Assembly: GCF_002216145.1 (NCBI RefSeq)
Contig: NZ_CP022278.1
Coordinates: 1,364,001 to 1,428,000, forward strand
Source: Neisseria chenwenguii
Lineage (GTDB): Bacteria > Pseudomonadota > Gammaproteobacteria > Burkholderiales > Neisseriaceae
Length of the DNA stretch: 64,000 bases
Reading direction: 5' to 3'
The notes under the pieces were generated by a model, which saw nothing but the letters and a program-made list of their open reading frames with translations, was not told where the DNA came from and did not search any database. Every line of letters begins with the position of its first letter. The stretch's first letter is position 1. The translations under genes were made by a program, and so were the position numbers. Of this stretch, positions 36,281 through 46,532 are shown piece after piece.

Positions 36281-37153
36281 TCATTCCTTCCACCCCAACG
36301 CCAAGTCATACAGCGCTTTTTTGCTCTCGCCCGTAATCTTCGCGGTCAGGGCGGCGGCTTGTTTGGTGGGGAGTTCTTCGGCGAGGATTTTCATGATGTT
36401 GCGGGCGGATTCGGGCAGGTCGCTGTGTTTTTGCGGCGGGGCGGGGTGGAGGATGAGCACCATTTCGCCGCGGCTTTGGTTATTGTCGGTTTGCAAGGCC
36501 GTCTGAATGTCGGTGATGCTGCCGCTGAGGAAGGTTTCGAAGGTTTTGGTAATTTCGCGGGCAAGGGTGAGGCGGCGTTCGGGGAAAGCGGCGGCCATGT
36601 CGGCGAGGGCGGCTTCGATGCGGTGCGGGGTTTCGAACATGATTATGGGGTAGTCGGCTGCCGCCCATTGGGCGAAGAGTTTCTGCCGTTCGCCGGATTT
36701 GGGCGGGAGGAAGCCGTTGAAATGGAAGTTTGGTTCGGCGACACCGGCGACGCTCAATGCGCCCATGACGGCGCTGGCGCCGACGATGGGGACGACGGCA
36801 AATCCGGCTTCGCGTACGCGTTCGGCGAGTTTGGCGCCGGGGTCGCAGACGGCGGGGGTGCCGGCGTCGGAGACTTGGGCGACGGTGAGGCCGTCTGAAA
36901 GGAAGGCGATGATTTTGTCGGCCATCTGCTGCTCGTTGTGTTCGCGCACGCTGACGAGTTTGGCCTGTATGCCGTAGGCGGCGAGCAGTTGGGCGGTGAC
37001 GCGGGTGTCTTCGGCGCAGACGACGTCGGCGTTGGCTAAGACGGCGAGCGCGCGCAGGGTAATGTCGGCCAAATTGCCGATGGGCGTGGCGACAACGTAT
37101 AATGTCTGCGCGGCAAGGCTGTCGCAGGCTTTTTGATAGTGTTTTTGAAACAT
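36281..37153 (-). CDS. rsmI: 16S rRNA (cytidine1402-2'-O)-methyltransferase
   Basis: The 290-aa SAM-dependent tetrapyrrole-methylase-fold enzyme modifies C1402 in the ribosomal P-site region. The family motifs TLYVVATPIGNLADITLRAL, CAEDTR and VSDAGTPAVCDPG are present. It is divergent from yraN, as in the conserved rsmI/yraN/diaA/dolP neighbourhood of E. coli. Confidence 0.95.
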   Translation of the reverse strand: MFQKHYQKACDSLAAQTLYVVATPIGNLADITLRALAVLANADVVCAEDTRVTAQLLAAYGIQAKLVSVREHNEQQMADKIIAFLSDGLTVAQVSDAGTPAVCDPGAKLAERVREAGFAVVPIVGASAVMGALSVAGVAEPNFHFNGFLPPKSGERQKLFAQWAAADYPIIMFETPHRIEAALADMAAAFPERRLTLAREITKTFETFLSGSITDIQTALQTDNNQSRGEMVLILHPAPPQKHSDLPESARNIMKILAEELPTKQAAALTAKITGESKKALYDLALGWKE

Positions 37154-37189
37154 GATGCTAGGGCCGTCTGAAAAATAGAATGAACCACA

Positions 37190-37301
37190 TTATAGAGAAA
37201 TAAAATAAGAAAGATACAAGGCGGCAAGGCGCAGACAGTACAGGTAGTACGACAAGCCGCAGCCAACGAAGTAGATTTTTTATTTTAATGCACTAAATAT
37301 A
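37190..37301. repeat. Correia-type repeat element
   Basis: The left end TATAGAG and right end CACTAAATATA surround the recognisable core (acaaggcggcaaggcgcag, acagtac...gtacgac). Correia elements carry promoter and IHF/RNase III sites, so it may influence rsmI or yraN. Confidence 0.75.
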
Positions 37302-37310
37302 ACGGGGATT

Positions 37311-37661
37311 GTGATGCGTTTGAACCATGCTCAGGGTGCGGCGGGCGAGGATGCCGCGCTGGCTTTTTTGGAATCCGAAGGATGCCGGCTGCTGGCGCGC
37401 AACTGGCATTGCGCGTTTGGCGAGATTGATTTGATTGTTGAGAATGACGGTATGATTTTGTTTGTTGAAGTAAAATACCGCAAAAACAGCCGTTTCGGCG
37501 GGGCTGCATACAGCATTTCGCCGTCTAAATTATTGAAACTCCAGCGAAGTGTAGAGTATTATCTGCAACGGCACGGATTGGGCGGCAAGCCCTGCCGTTT
37601 GGATGCCGTTTTAATCGAGGGAAACGCCGCACCCGTTTGGGTGCAGAACATTACAGGATGA
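37311..37661 (+). CDS. yraN: YraN-family (UPF0102) endonuclease-fold protein
   Basis: 116 aa. The restriction-endonuclease-like core GEIDLIVENDGMILFVEVKYRKN carries the D-x(n)-E-x-K motif. Function is uncertain; possibly a Holliday-junction or nucleic-acid processing role. Start GTG 37311 or ATG 37314. It overlaps the next gene in ATGA. Confidence 0.9.
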   Translation: MMRLNHAQGAAGEDAALAFLESEGCRLLARNWHCAFGEIDLIVENDGMILFVEVKYRKNSRFGGAAYSISPSKLLKLQRSVEYYLQRHGLGGKPCRLDAVLIEGNAAPVWVQNITG

Positions 37662-38260
37662 CAGAAATGACAACATTACAGGCGCGCGTGGCCGCGCATT
37701 TTGCCGAGAGCATCGAAGCCAAACGTCAGGCGGCGGAAGTTTTGGCCGGGCCGACCGCGCAGGCGGCGGAACTGATGCTGCAATGTCTGATGAACGACGG
37801 CAAAATCCTGATTTGCGGCAACGGCGGTTCGGCTGCCGACGCGCAGCATTTCGCCGCCGAAATGACGGGGCGTTTTGAAAAAGAGCGAATGGAACTCGCC
37901 GCCGTGGCGCTGACCACCGATACGTCCGCGCTGACCGCCATCGGCAACGACTACGGTTTCGACCATATTTTCAGCAAACAGGTGCGCGCATTGGGGCGCG
38001 CGGGCGACGTGTTGGTCGGTATTTCCACTTCGGGCAATTCCGCCAACGTCATCGAAGCCGTTAAAGCGGCGCACGAGCGTGATATGCACGTTGTCGCCAT
38101 GACCGGCCGCGACGGCGGCAAAATCGCCGCCATGCTGAAAGACAGCGACGTGTTGCTCAATGTGCCGCACCCGCGTACCGCCCGCATTCAGGAAAACCAT
38201 ATCCTGCTGATTCATGCCATGTGCGACTGCATCGATTCTTCGCTGCTCGACGGAATGTAA
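37658..38260 (+). CDS. diaA: SIS-domain protein, DiaA / phosphoheptose isomerase family
   Basis: The 200-aa SIS protein contains GKILICGNGGSAADAQHFAAEM and VGISTSGNSANVI. Position between yraN and a DolP-like gene matches diaA (DnaA initiator-associating protein) in E. coli. Neisserial copies are also annotated gmhA, the sedoheptulose-7-phosphate isomerase needed for LOS heptose. Sequence alone does not decide between the two roles. Confidence 0.85.
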   Translation: MTEMTTLQARVAAHFAESIEAKRQAAEVLAGPTAQAAELMLQCLMNDGKILICGNGGSAADAQHFAAEMTGRFEKERMELAAVALTTDTSALTAIGNDYGFDHIFSKQVRALGRAGDVLVGISTSGNSANVIEAVKAAHERDMHVVAMTGRDGGKIAAMLKDSDVLLNVPHPRTARIQENHILLIHAMCDCIDSSLLDGM

Positions 38261-38343
38261 TGTTTTCAGACGGCCTGTTTGAACTTTTTCAACTTCAGGC
38301 CGTCTGAAAACCGTTTTATGACCATTAAAGGACGCTGACAAAC

Positions 38344-39000
38344 ATGAAGCAAACCGCCAAACTGATTCTCACTGCCGCCACCGCCAGCGTGATGCTGGCC
38401 GGCTGTCTGCCCGCCATCGTCGGCGGCGCCGCTGTCGGCACCAAATCCGTCGTTGACCGCCGCTCTTCCGGCGCACAGGCCGACGACAACGTAATGGCCG
38501 TGCGCGTGGCGCAGTCCGCCCGCAGCTATCTGCGCCAAAACAACCCGACCATCGGCTACAAACCGAAAATCAGCGTCGTCAGCTACAACCGCAATCTGCT
38601 GCTGTTGGGGCAGGTTTCCAACGAAAGCGAAAAGCAGGCCGTCGAGCAAATCGCCCGCAATGAGCGCGCCGCCGCCAATGTGTACAACTACATTACCGTT
38701 TCCCCCGATGCGCGCACGTTTGATAATGTTGCCACCGACTCTTGGGGCACTTCCAAAGTCCGCACCGCGCTCTTGGGTCTGCCAGCATCCACACAGGCGC
38801 GCGTGAAAATCGTGACCTACGGCAATGTGACTTATGTGATGGGCATCCTCACGCCCACCGAGCAGGCTGCCGTTACCCAGCGCGTCAGCACCACCATCGG
38901 CGTGCAGAAAGTCGTGACCCTGTATCAGGAATATAACGGCATCAACGGCAGCGCATCCGCGCCTGCCGCCCCAGTATCCCCCGCCGCTGCACAGCCGTAA
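38344..39000 (+). CDS. dolP: BON-domain outer-membrane lipoprotein (DolP/YraP; GNA2091-like)
   Basis: The 218-aa product has a lipoprotein signal MKQTAKLILTAATASVMLAGC (lipobox LAGC), two BON domains (about residues 60-190, e.g. LLLLGQVSNESEKQAVEQIAR and VTYVMGILTPTEQAAVTQRVS) and a Pro/Ala-rich tail. It resembles meningococcal GNA2091 (NMB2091), a vaccine fusion partner. DolP supports outer-membrane integrity. It follows diaA as in E. coli. Confidence 0.9.
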   Translation: MKQTAKLILTAATASVMLAGCLPAIVGGAAVGTKSVVDRRSSGAQADDNVMAVRVAQSARSYLRQNNPTIGYKPKISVVSYNRNLLLLGQVSNESEKQAVEQIARNERAAANVYNYITVSPDARTFDNVATDSWGTSKVRTALLGLPASTQARVKIVTYGNVTYVMGILTPTEQAAVTQRVSTTIGVQKVVTLYQEYNGINGSASAPAAPVSPAAAQP

Positions 39001-39005
39001 CCATC

Positions 39006-39057
39006 AGGCCGTCTGAAAACTTTTCGCATACGCGGTTGGGGTTTTCAGACGGCCTCA
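39006..39057 (+). terminator. Terminator after the DolP-like gene
   Basis: Inverted AGGCCGTCTGAAAAC pair with a 22-nt, partly paired loop. Confidence 0.65.
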
Positions 39058-39109
39058 AATCCAATTAAATCTATAAGAATAATTTTTCCGATTTGCGGAA
39101 CGACGACAT

Positions 39110-39712
39110 ATGCAGAAAAACCGACCACAAAAATTCCGGCTTACCCCGCAGATTCTGATCCGCGCCACGTTCGGCGTGTGCATATTGGCGATTATCGGCG
39201 TCATCCTCGGCGTTATCGGCACGTTTAACAGCGGGAAAAAGCAAACCGAAACCGCCGCGCCGCAGCCGCCGGCCGGCAGCGAACGCGTGGAAGTTTGGAA
39301 ACCGAACGGCAGCGAAGGCGGCGGCGCGGTTGTTTTGAATCCCGACGTAATGAACCAAACCGACGGTGCCCAGGCCGAATTGTTGAAAAACGAAGCCGAA
39401 CAGGCCGAGCGCAATCCGTTTCTGACCCGCCAAAACAGCGGCGAACGCCCGCGCGCGCGCCCGATGGAACAGCAAAACCGCGCCGTGCCAAACGGGGAAT
39501 TGCAGCCGAGCATGGTCAATACGCCGTCTGAAACTGCCGTCCCGCCGGTTCTCCAAACTGAGCCGCAACCCGCGCCACAGCCCGAACCCGAAACACACCA
39601 GCCCGCGCCTGCGCCGCAGCCGGAACCTAAACCTGCGCCGCAAGCCGAGCAGCCCGAGCCGAAGCCGGAGCAACCGTCCAAGCAGGGGCAGGAAATGGAT
39701 AATCTGTTTTAA
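39110..39712 (+). CDS. Proline-rich single-pass membrane protein, 200 aa
   Basis: A short basic N-terminus and one hydrophobic helix (about residues 17-38) anchor a periplasmic, low-complexity tail. The last 70 residues are dominated by Pro-Gln/Pro-Glu repeats (PAPQPEPKPAPQ). This layout resembles TonB-like or cell-wall-spanning linkers, but no C-terminal TonB domain is seen. Function unknown. Confidence 0.7.
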   Translation: MQKNRPQKFRLTPQILIRATFGVCILAIIGVILGVIGTFNSGKKQTETAAPQPPAGSERVEVWKPNGSEGGGAVVLNPDVMNQTDGAQAELLKNEAEQAERNPFLTRQNSGERPRARPMEQQNRAVPNGELQPSMVNTPSETAVPPVLQTEPQPAPQPEPETHQPAPAPQPEPKPAPQAEQPEPKPEQPSKQGQEMDNLF

Positions 39713-40069
39713 AAACAGCGGGGTGTTGCGAAAAGCAGAAAGGTCGGGTCTTTTACAAAAATCTCAAAATACCGTTTGAAGGTCGTCTGAAACGCCGGAC
39801 TTGTCATTCCCGCGCAGGCGGAAATCTAGGTGTTTGAGATGAGTCATACTTTTAAAGCAAACAGTTGTGCGGGTTTAGTCTTCTGGATTCCCGCCTGCGC
39901 GGGAATGACGTCGGGTAAAGGATTAACTGTTTCAGACGGCCTTCCGGCAGTTTCCCCGCTTACCGCTAAAATTCAGCCTCAGCCGTTCGATTAAACCCAC
40001 CATTTCAATCCCACCATTTTTCAGACGGCATCAGGCCGTCTGAAACCATTTCATACAAAGGAAATCCGC
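39713..40069. repeat. Intergenic dRS3 pair and flanking repeats
   Basis: No gene. Two dRS3 elements (ATTCCCgcgcaggcGGAAAT near 39806 and ATTCCCGCCTGCGCGGGAAT at about 39888-39907) flank about 70 bp, as in neisserial repeat arrays. Uptake sequences lie at 39785 (variant GGTCGTCTGAA), 39930 and 40020-40046, the last as an inverted pair just before map. Confidence 0.7.
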
Positions 40070-40849
40070 ATGGATGCAGTAACCATCAAAACGCCTGAAG
40101 AAATCGAAAAAATGCGCGAGCTGGGCAGGCTGGTCGCCGAGGCGCTGGACTATATCGGCCAGTTCGTCAAACCGGGCGTGACCACCAACGAAATCGACAA
40201 GCTGGTGTACGACTATCATGTCAACGTGCAGGGCGGGTTTCCTGCACCGTTAAATTACGGCAATCCGCCGTATCCGAAATCCTGCTGCACTTCGGTCAAC
40301 CATGTCATCTGTCACGGCATTCCAGACGACAAACCTTTGAAAGAAGGCGATATTCTCAACATCGACCTGACGATTAAAAAAGACGGGTTCCACGGCGATT
40401 CGAGCCGTATGTTTGCCGTCGGCGAAATCAAGCCTGTGGCGCAGCGGCTGATTGACGTTACCCACGAATCTATGATGGCGGGCATCGAAGCGGTCAAACC
40501 GGGCGCGACTTTGGGCGACATCGGCTATGCCTGCCAGCAGATTGCGGAAAATGCGGGCTATTCGGTGGTGCAGGAGTTTTGCGGGCACGGCATCGGCCGC
40601 AAATTCCACGAAGCGCCGCAGGTTTTGCACTACGGCCGCAAAGGGCAGGGGCTGGTGTTGGAGCCGGGTATGATTTTTACCATCGAGCCGATGATCAATC
40701 AGGGTAAACGCCATCTGCGCATTCTGCCCGACGGTTGGACGGTTGTGACCAAAGACCGTATGCTCTCGGCACAATGGGAACACGAGGTGTTGGTGACTGA
40801 CACTGGGTATGAAATTTTGACCGTTAGTCCGATGACGGGTAGGCCGTGA
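40070..40849 (+). CDS. map: Methionine aminopeptidase, type I
   Basis: The 259-aa enzyme removes the N-terminal Met from nascent proteins. Metal-ligand regions are visible: NIDLTIKKDGFHGDSSRMF (two Asp), CGHGIGRKFHEAPQVLHYG (His) and IFTIEPM (Glu). ATG 40070 follows AAGGAAA. Confidence 0.96.
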   Translation: MDAVTIKTPEEIEKMRELGRLVAEALDYIGQFVKPGVTTNEIDKLVYDYHVNVQGGFPAPLNYGNPPYPKSCCTSVNHVICHGIPDDKPLKEGDILNIDLTIKKDGFHGDSSRMFAVGEIKPVAQRLIDVTHESMMAGIEAVKPGATLGDIGYACQQIAENAGYSVVQEFCGHGIGRKFHEAPQVLHYGRKGQGLVLEPGMIFTIEPMINQGKRHLRILPDGWTVVTKDRMLSAQWEHEVLVTDTGYEILTVSPMTGRP

Positions 40850-41184
40850 TATGCAGTTTGGTATAATGCCGACGGCGTTTTTCAGCAGAAAACAACGTTT
40901 ACATTCAAGAATATGCCTGTTTTTAGTGTTTTTTTGTGTAAAATTTTTATAAGAGCAGCTGGAGGGCTGAATTTTATATTTTTGATTTTTATGTAGTTTT
41001 CCGTTTGGACTATTTAACCTAGAAATATTTATCCAGATTATGATGTTTTCGATAAAACTTCTTTCGAATATCCTGTCTAATAATCTGTATGAGGTATGGA
41101 ATAGGGCTTGCGCTTTCACAGCGGGCAATCTGTAAAGTTTTATCCCTCTGCTTGCTGAAAACCAATCTGAAAGAAGGAAACCAA
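40850..41184. promoter_or_regulatory. AT-rich leader/promoter region of the HTH gene
   Basis: No gene supported. TATAAT occurs at 40863-40868 just after map, and the next 300 bp are unusually AT-rich for this window, ending in AAGAAGG before ATG 41185. A long 5' leader or several promoters are possible. Confidence 0.4.
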
Positions 41185-41478
41185 ATGAAATCGTTTGAGA
41201 AAATTGAAAACATCCGCGACATCCGTAAAAAACTCGGTTTGAACCAAATGGACTTCTGGAGCCGCATCGGCGTGACCCAGTCCGGCGGTTCGCGTTACGA
41301 GTCAGGCCGCAATATGCCCAAACCGGTTCGTGAGCTGCTGCGCTTGGTGCACATCGAGCGCGTTGACCTGGCAAAAGTAAACCGCGAAGATTTGGCGGTG
41401 GCTTCCCTGCTGAAAAACCGTGACCCGGAGCTTTACGCATCGCTGAAAAAAGAAGCGAAATCCGACAAAAACAAATAA
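41185..41478 (+). CDS. Small XRE-like DNA-binding protein, 97 aa
   Basis: [54 protein letters not shown] is a complete helix-turn-helix; the rest is a short helical, basic tail. ATG 41185 has a good AAGAAGG site, and an upstream in-frame extension to 41089 lies in the AT-rich leader. A stand-alone regulator followed by an uptake-sequence terminator (about 41496-41524). Target genes unknown. Confidence 0.8.
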   Translation: MKSFEKIENIRDIRKKLGLNQMDFWSRIGVTQSGGSRYESGRNMPKPVRELLRLVHIERVDLAKVNREDLAVASLLKNRDPELYASLKKEAKSDKNK

Positions 41479-41495
41479 TCTTCCCGATTGTTTGG

Positions 41496-41525
41496 AAAGG
41501 CCGTCTGAAACTTTCAGACGGCCTT
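41496..41525 (+). terminator. Inverted uptake-sequence terminator
   Basis: AAAGGCCGTCTGAAA / TTTCAGACGGCCTTT hairpin between the HTH gene and valS. Confidence 0.8.
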
Positions 41526-41612
41526 TTGCGTTATAATTCCAAAAATCAGTTTCCGCATTCTGCCGCAGCGTTTTGGGCAGATGTTTTCAATTTTTTCACG
41601 ACAGAATTTACC

Positions 41613-44444
41613 ATGCTAGACAAATACAACCCCGCCGAAATCGAAACCAAACATTACGCGAACTGGCAAGCGAAAGGCTATTTCCAGCCGCATATGGACG
41701 CTTCGCAAGAGTCGTTTTCCATCCAGCTTCCGCCGCCCAACGTAACGGGCACGCTGCACATGGGGCATGCGTTCAACCAGACGGTTATGGACGGCTTGAC
41801 GCGCTATTACCGCATGAAAGGCCGCAACACCTGCTGGATTCCAGGCACCGACCACGCGGGGATTGCCACGCAGATTGTGGTGGAACGCCAGCTCGCCGAG
41901 CAGGGCGTGTCGCGCCATGATTTGGGGCGTGGGAAGTTTTTGGAAAAGGTTTGGGAATGGAAAGAGCAGTCGGGCGGCACGATTACGCAGCAGATGCGCC
42001 GTGTGGGCTGTTCGGCCGATTGGACGCGCGAGTATTTCACGATGGACGACACGCGCGCGGGGATTGTGACCGAGGTGTTCGTGCGCCTGTATGAGCAGGG
42101 GCTGATTTACCGCGGCCAGCGTTTGGGCAACTGGGATCCGGTTTTGGGCACGGCGATTTCGGATTTGGAAGTGGAAAATGTGGAAGAACAGGGCTCGATG
42201 TGGCACATCTGCTATCCGCTGGCTGACAATCTTTCAGACGGCCTGACCGTAGCGACCACGCGGCCGGAAACGCTGTTGGGTGACGTGGCGGTTGCGGTGC
42301 ATCCCGACGATGGACGCTACGCGCATTTGATCGGCAAGGAATTGGTGCTGCCGCTGACGGGGCGCACGATTCCGGTGATTGCCGACGAATATGTGGACAA
42401 GGATTTCGGCACCGGCTGCGTGAAAATCACGCCCGCGCACGATTTCAACGACTACGAAGTGGGCAAACGTCACAATACGCCGCTGATTAACGTGTTGAGC
42501 CTAAAGGCGGAAATTCTGGCCGAAGCGGAAGTATTCGACTACAAAGGCGAAGTTCAGACAGGCATTAAGCTTCCTGAAAAATACGCCGGCCTTGACCGCT
42601 TCGCTGCGCGCAAACAAATCGTGGCCGACTTGGAAGCAGAAGGCCATCTGAAAGAGGTAAAACCGCACACGCTGATGACGCCCAAAGGTGACCGCACGGG
42701 TTCGGTAATCGAGCCGATGCTGACGCGCCAATGGTTTGTCGCCATGAGCGCAAAGCCCGAGGGCGGTGAGCCGGAAAGCGAATTTAAGGGACTAAGCCTG
42801 TCTGAAAAAGCCAAAAAAGCGGTGGACAGCGGCGCGGTAAAATTCTTCCCGGAAAACTGGGTGAACACCTACAACCAATGGATGAACAACATCCAAGACT
42901 GGTGCATCTCGCGCCAGCTCTGGTGGGGGCACCAAATCCCCGCTTGGTACGATTCAGACGGCAATGTTTACGTTGCCCGCAGCGAAGCGGAAGCGGAAAA
43001 ATTGGCCGGCAAAAGCGGGCTTACCCGCGAAGAAGACGTTTTGGATACCTGGTTTTCCTCTGCGCTGGTGCCGTTTTCCACGCTCGGCTGGCCGTCTGAA
43101 ACCGAAGAGTTGAAAGCCTTCCTGCCCAGCAACGTGTTGGTAACGGGCTACGAAATCATCTTTTTCTGGGTCGCCCGCATGATCATGATGACCACGCATT
43201 TTACCGGCAAAGTGCCGTTTAAAGACGTGTACATCCACGGCATGGTGCGCGACCACGAAGGCAAAAAAATGTCCAAATCCGAGGGCAACGTCATCGACCC
43301 CGTGGATTTGATCGACGGCATCGATTTGGAACAGCTTCTGGTCAAACGCACTACCGGCCTGCGCCGCCCCGAAAAAGCGCCGCAAGTGATTGAAGCGACG
43401 AAAAAACTGTTCCCCGAAGGCATTCCCGTGTTCGGCGCCGACGCGCTGCGTTTTACCATGGCCAGCTATGCCAGCCTCGGCCGCAGCATCAATTTCGACT
43501 TCAAACGCGCCGAGGGCTACCGCAATTTCTGCAACAAATTGTGGAACGCGACCAATTTCGTGTTGATGAACGTGGAAGACAAAGACTGCGGCCAAGACGA
43601 AACCCAGCCGCTGGCCTATACCTTTGTCGACCAGTGGATTGTCGGCCGTCTGCAACAGGTTGAGGCCGCCGCCGCCGAAGCCTACGACACCTACCGTTTC
43701 GACCTCGCCGCGCAAACCCTGTATGAATTTGTGTGGAACGACTTCTGCGACTGGTATATCGAGCTGGCCAAAGTCCAACTGCAAACCGGCTGCCCGACGA
43801 CCCGGCGCACCACCCGCCGCACCCTCGTGCGCGTGCTCGAAGTCATCCTGCGCCTACTGCACCCGATTATGCCCTTCATCACCGAAGAGCTGTGGCAGAC
43901 CGTTGCCCCGCTGGCCAACGCCAAAACCGCCGACAGTATCATGATTGCCAAATGGCCGGAGCCGGACGCCGAAAAAATCGTCCCCGCCGCGTTCGAGCAA
44001 ACCGCCGCCCTGCAAGACCTCATCGGCGCCGTGCGCAACCTGCGCGGCGAAATGAGCATCGCGCCGAACGTCAAAGCCCCGCTGTTTGTCGAAGGCGGCG
44101 AAGGCGTGGACAAACTGCTGAAATACCTGCCTTCCATGACCCGCCTCACCGAAGCCAACATCGTGGACAAACTGCCCGAAAACGAAGACGCGCCCGTGGC
44201 CGTCTGCAACGGCGCGCGCCTGATGCTGAAAGTCGAAATCGACAAAGCCGCCGAAACCGCGCGTCTGACCAAAGAAGCCGAAAAACTGCAAAAAGCCTTG
44301 GACAAACTCAACGGCAAACTCTCCAAACCCGGCTACACCGAAAAAGCCCCCGCGCATCTGGTGGAGAAGGACAAAGCCGAACTGGCCGAGTTGGAAGACA
44401 AGATGGCCAAGGTGCAGGGGCAATTGGCGAAGTTGAAAGATTGA
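41613..44444 (+). CDS. valS: Valyl-tRNA synthetase
   Basis: The 943-aa class I synthetase has a HIGH-type motif in [29 protein letters not shown] as the KMSKS motif, an editing domain between them and a C-terminal coiled-coil (about 880-943, alternating Lys/Glu/Leu). ATG 41613 begins [19 protein letters not shown], the family start; the longer frame adds non-family sequence. Confidence 0.97.
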   Translation: MLDKYNPAEIETKHYANWQAKGYFQPHMDASQESFSIQLPPPNVTGTLHMGHAFNQTVMDGLTRYYRMKGRNTCWIPGTDHAGIATQIVVERQLAEQGVSRHDLGRGKFLEKVWEWKEQSGGTITQQMRRVGCSADWTREYFTMDDTRAGIVTEVFVRLYEQGLIYRGQRLGNWDPVLGTAISDLEVENVEEQGSMWHICYPLADNLSDGLTVATTRPETLLGDVAVAVHPDDGRYAHLIGKELVLPLTGRTIPVIADEYVDKDFGTGCVKITPAHDFNDYEVGKRHNTPLINVLSLKAEILAEAEVFDYKGEVQTGIKLPEKYAGLDRFAARKQIVADLEAEGHLKEVKPHTLMTPKGDRTGSVIEPMLTRQWFVAMSAKPEGGEPESEFKGLSLSEKAKKAVDSGAVKFFPENWVNTYNQWMNNIQDWCISRQLWWGHQIPAWYDSDGNVYVARSEAEAEKLAGKSGLTREEDVLDTWFSSALVPFSTLGWPSETEELKAFLPSNVLVTGYEIIFFWVARMIMMTTHFTGKVPFKDVYIHGMVRDHEGKKMSKSEGNVIDPVDLIDGIDLEQLLVKRTTGLRRPEKAPQVIEATKKLFPEGIPVFGADALRFTMASYASLGRSINFDFKRAEGYRNFCNKLWNATNFVLMNVEDKDCGQDETQPLAYTFVDQWIVGRLQQVEAAAAEAYDTYRFDLAAQTLYEFVWNDFCDWYIELAKVQLQTGCPTTRRTTRRTLVRVLEVILRLLHPIMPFITEELWQTVAPLANAKTADSIMIAKWPEPDAEKIVPAAFEQTAALQDLIGAVRNLRGEMSIAPNVKAPLFVEGGEGVDKLLKYLPSMTRLTEANIVDKLPENEDAPVAVCNGARLMLKVEIDKAAETARLTKEAEKLQKALDKLNGKLSKPGYTEKAPAHLVEKDKAELAELEDKMAKVQGQLAKLKD

Positions 44445-44486
44445 TTTTAGATTTAATGCAATGATTTAAATTGAAATCAAGGTAAA

Positions 44487-44522
44487 GGCCGTCTGAAAGT
44501 GTTTGATACTTTCAGACGGCAT
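44487..44522 (+). terminator. valS terminator and left flank of the accessory island
   Basis: A GGCCGTCTGAAAG inverted pair with loop TGTTTGATA is nearly identical to 47804-47836 at the other side of the island. Confidence 0.75.
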
Positions 44523-44528
44523 TTTTTG

Positions 44529-44747
44529 TTAAATAAAATAGGATTTTACGTCATACCCCGCTTGTCTAATGTTCTGCTTTATTTTCAGTAAAGCCCTCCA
44601 GTCACTCGGTGAAGTAGAGATGAAAATTTTTACACTCTTGACCGGCTCTATCAAAACGCCATGCTTCCTGCGCTTCTGAAACTGCCAACCATGTTTTATC
44701 AGCGCACAAATAAATTGGTGAACGTCTTTATTGGAACTGTACTTCAT
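44529..44747 (-). CDS. HicA-like small protein, 72 aa
   Basis: MKYSSNKDVHQFICALIKHGWQFQKRRKHGVLIEP... resembles the double-stranded-RNA-binding-like fold of HicA toxins (start helix, HGW, basic strand, His in RKHG, terminal IRQAGYD helix). There is no HicB-type antitoxin next to it. An alternative start at 44822 adds 25 residues. It is divergent from the unknown helical protein gene and shares its low GC content, so it probably came with the island. HicA identity is tentative. Confidence 0.5.
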   Translation of the reverse strand: MKYSSNKDVHQFICALIKHGWQFQKRRKHGVLIEPVKSVKIFISTSPSDWRALLKIKQNIRQAGYDVKSYFI

Positions 44748-44931
44748 GGAACGCTTTCGTGAATGATTAAACATGTGCGGATTATGAAGAAGTAGTATTT
44801 TTTCTGACAGGACTTTTGGCATACATATCACTTCAGATGCAAAAGAATGATGTACGTTAAAAGTCCGTGAGCAAATTCTGTTACCTATGTTATATTCATG
44901 ACAATCTTTGAATACTGCTAAGGAGGAAAGA

Positions 44932-46530
44932 ATGGCTACTTTGCCCACCTTTGAAAAAATCTTGTTAGAAGTGCATCAATCTTTAGGCATTTATCAAAAA
45001 CAAACTAATCAAAAAAATCGGTTTGCAGAACATTTGAATACCTTAAATAAGTATGAGCAGATGTTAGAAATCATAGTTGATGAGATTTGTGCAGCTACTG
45101 AAATTGATGATTTAGATGAGAAAGCGCGGTTTGATTTCATTCAAAATTTATGTGATACAGCTTTTTGCTATACCGAGCTATATAGCAAAATATACACTTT
45201 CAATGCAAACAAGCGGAATATTATTTGGCATTTATTAGGTTTTTACTTTGCTCCTTCATTAGCTCGCCGAGCTGCTTTTTGGAATTTCCCACAATTAGAT
45301 AAAGGTATGCCTCGTGGTCGATTTTGGTATCTGCCTGACTGGCATATGCCAAAAAAACAGGGAGAATTGTATTTGCCTATTCCGCAAGTCATGGATTGGT
45401 TTTTTGACTTATGGGGAAAAAGCCCAAGGGAATATGCCGAATTTTATGATAGTAAATTTAATAAACATAAGGCAGATTCAGTAGAAAGAATGTTCAATAA
45501 ATGGCAAAACGGCGTAACACCAGAAGTCGCAACGATTCGAGAATATTTCCGTGATGATTTGAAATTGGAGTTTTCTGGCTGTTTTGAATTGGAAGATTCT
45601 TTATCACTTCAGGAACAGTATCAAGCAGCAAAAGCATTTATGAATAAGAAAAATTTGAATGCCAAAGAGCTATATGCTGAATTACTGCTAAATCAAATAC
45701 CTGATGAAGAGAGCGAAGATTGGGAAAAAGCATACTTTGTGAAATGGGTTGCAGAAAGATACCAAAAACCGGCCAATAAAATTGTCCGCCACCGTTTTTT
45801 AATGGCTCGTATGTTTCAAGATGGCTATATCCGGTTATTGAAATTTCTTTTTCCTGAAGTATCCCCTTTATGTGCAGAACCTTCTACCAATAAAATATTA
45901 CAAATAATTGATATTTATCATGCTATTTACAACTTGACTGTTGAGGCTAATGTGGAGGTTGGAGATAAAGACTACTTTTCCGAATTCAGAGAAAATAAAT
46001 ATTTTGAGAAAGAGTTGCAAAAATATCAGTTGGATTATTTAACTCTTTTTTCAGGTATTTTGCCATCTGATGTATATGAAAATCGAGCAATAGCCGAATT
46101 AAGCCAAGTATTAACGCAATATTTTGATTGGGCGGAAGATGACCTTCCTGATTTTCTTTCCTACCCTGAGTACCCTAAAAGCCTTAAAGCAGTTGAATAT
46201 AAATTGAAATACATTACTTACTATGGCGAACTTATACACGACATTGAACGTATTAGGGGTTTATTGAACAATTCTCAAGCTCTAGAGCAAGAAAACAATT
46301 TTGAGGCACTTCGTCATGTGTATAAAGATTTGAATCGTTCACGACAAAAATCATTTATGAAATATTTGGAAAAAAATGCTAAAACAGATAGGGAAAAGAT
46401 GTGTGTAATTTTAGAAAAATTACATAACAAATTAAACCTATCAATTCGCCAAGCAGATGATTGTGTTCAAGTTACAAACTTACTGAAACAAGCAGAAAGC
46501 AATACTGAAACAAGCAGAAAGCAATACTGA
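44932..46530 (+). CDS. Large helical protein of the viperin island, truncated by a 22-bp duplication
   Basis: ATG 44932 follows AAGGAGGAAAGA, an excellent site. The current frame gives 532 aa (MATLPTFEKILLEVHQSLGIY...) and ends within the second copy of a 22-bp tandem repeat. Removing one copy joins it to the frame ending at 46927, giving 657 aa. The sequence is rich in helix-forming and aromatic residues, with no signal peptide or membrane segment, and I recognise no domain. Low GC compared with valS and pgi. The restored 3' end overlaps the viperin start by 26 nt, so a functional link and translational coupling are likely. Possible roles (sensor, effector or viperin partner) are inference. 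Confidence 0.7.
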   Translation: MATLPTFEKILLEVHQSLGIYQKQTNQKNRFAEHLNTLNKYEQMLEIIVDEICAATEIDDLDEKARFDFIQNLCDTAFCYTELYSKIYTFNANKRNIIWHLLGFYFAPSLARRAAFWNFPQLDKGMPRGRFWYLPDWHMPKKQGELYLPIPQVMDWFFDLWGKSPREYAEFYDSKFNKHKADSVERMFNKWQNGVTPEVATIREYFRDDLKLEFSGCFELEDSLSLQEQYQAAKAFMNKKNLNAKELYAELLLNQIPDEESEDWEKAYFVKWVAERYQKPANKIVRHRFLMARMFQDGYIRLLKFLFPEVSPLCAEPSTNKILQIIDIYHAIYNLTVEANVEVGDKDYFSEFRENKYFEKELQKYQLDYLTLFSGILPSDVYENRAIAELSQVLTQYFDWAEDDLPDFLSYPEYPKSLKAVEYKLKYITYYGELIHDIERIRGLLNNSQALEQENNFEALRHVYKDLNRSRQKSFMKYLEKNAKTDREKMCVILEKLHNKLNLSIRQADDCVQVTNLLKQAESNTETSRKQY

Positions 46531-46532
46531 AA
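46482..46532. repeat. 22-bp tandem duplication that breaks the reading frame
   Basis: The unit starting ACTGAAACAAGCAGAAAG occupies 46482-46503 and 46504-46525 exactly, with a 7-nt partial third copy (ACTGAAA). 22 is not a multiple of three, so each extra copy shifts the frame by +1. Confidence 0.95.

Noticed and set aside
40250..41440. 396-codon minus-strand frame over map and the HTH gene
   Set aside because: It spans two well-supported genes and the AT-rich leader; composition is not protein-like.
44908..44948. Longer starts for the viperin partner (44908) and the HicA-like gene (44948)
   Set aside because: The two extensions overlap each other; the strong AAGGAGG site fixes the partner start at 44932.
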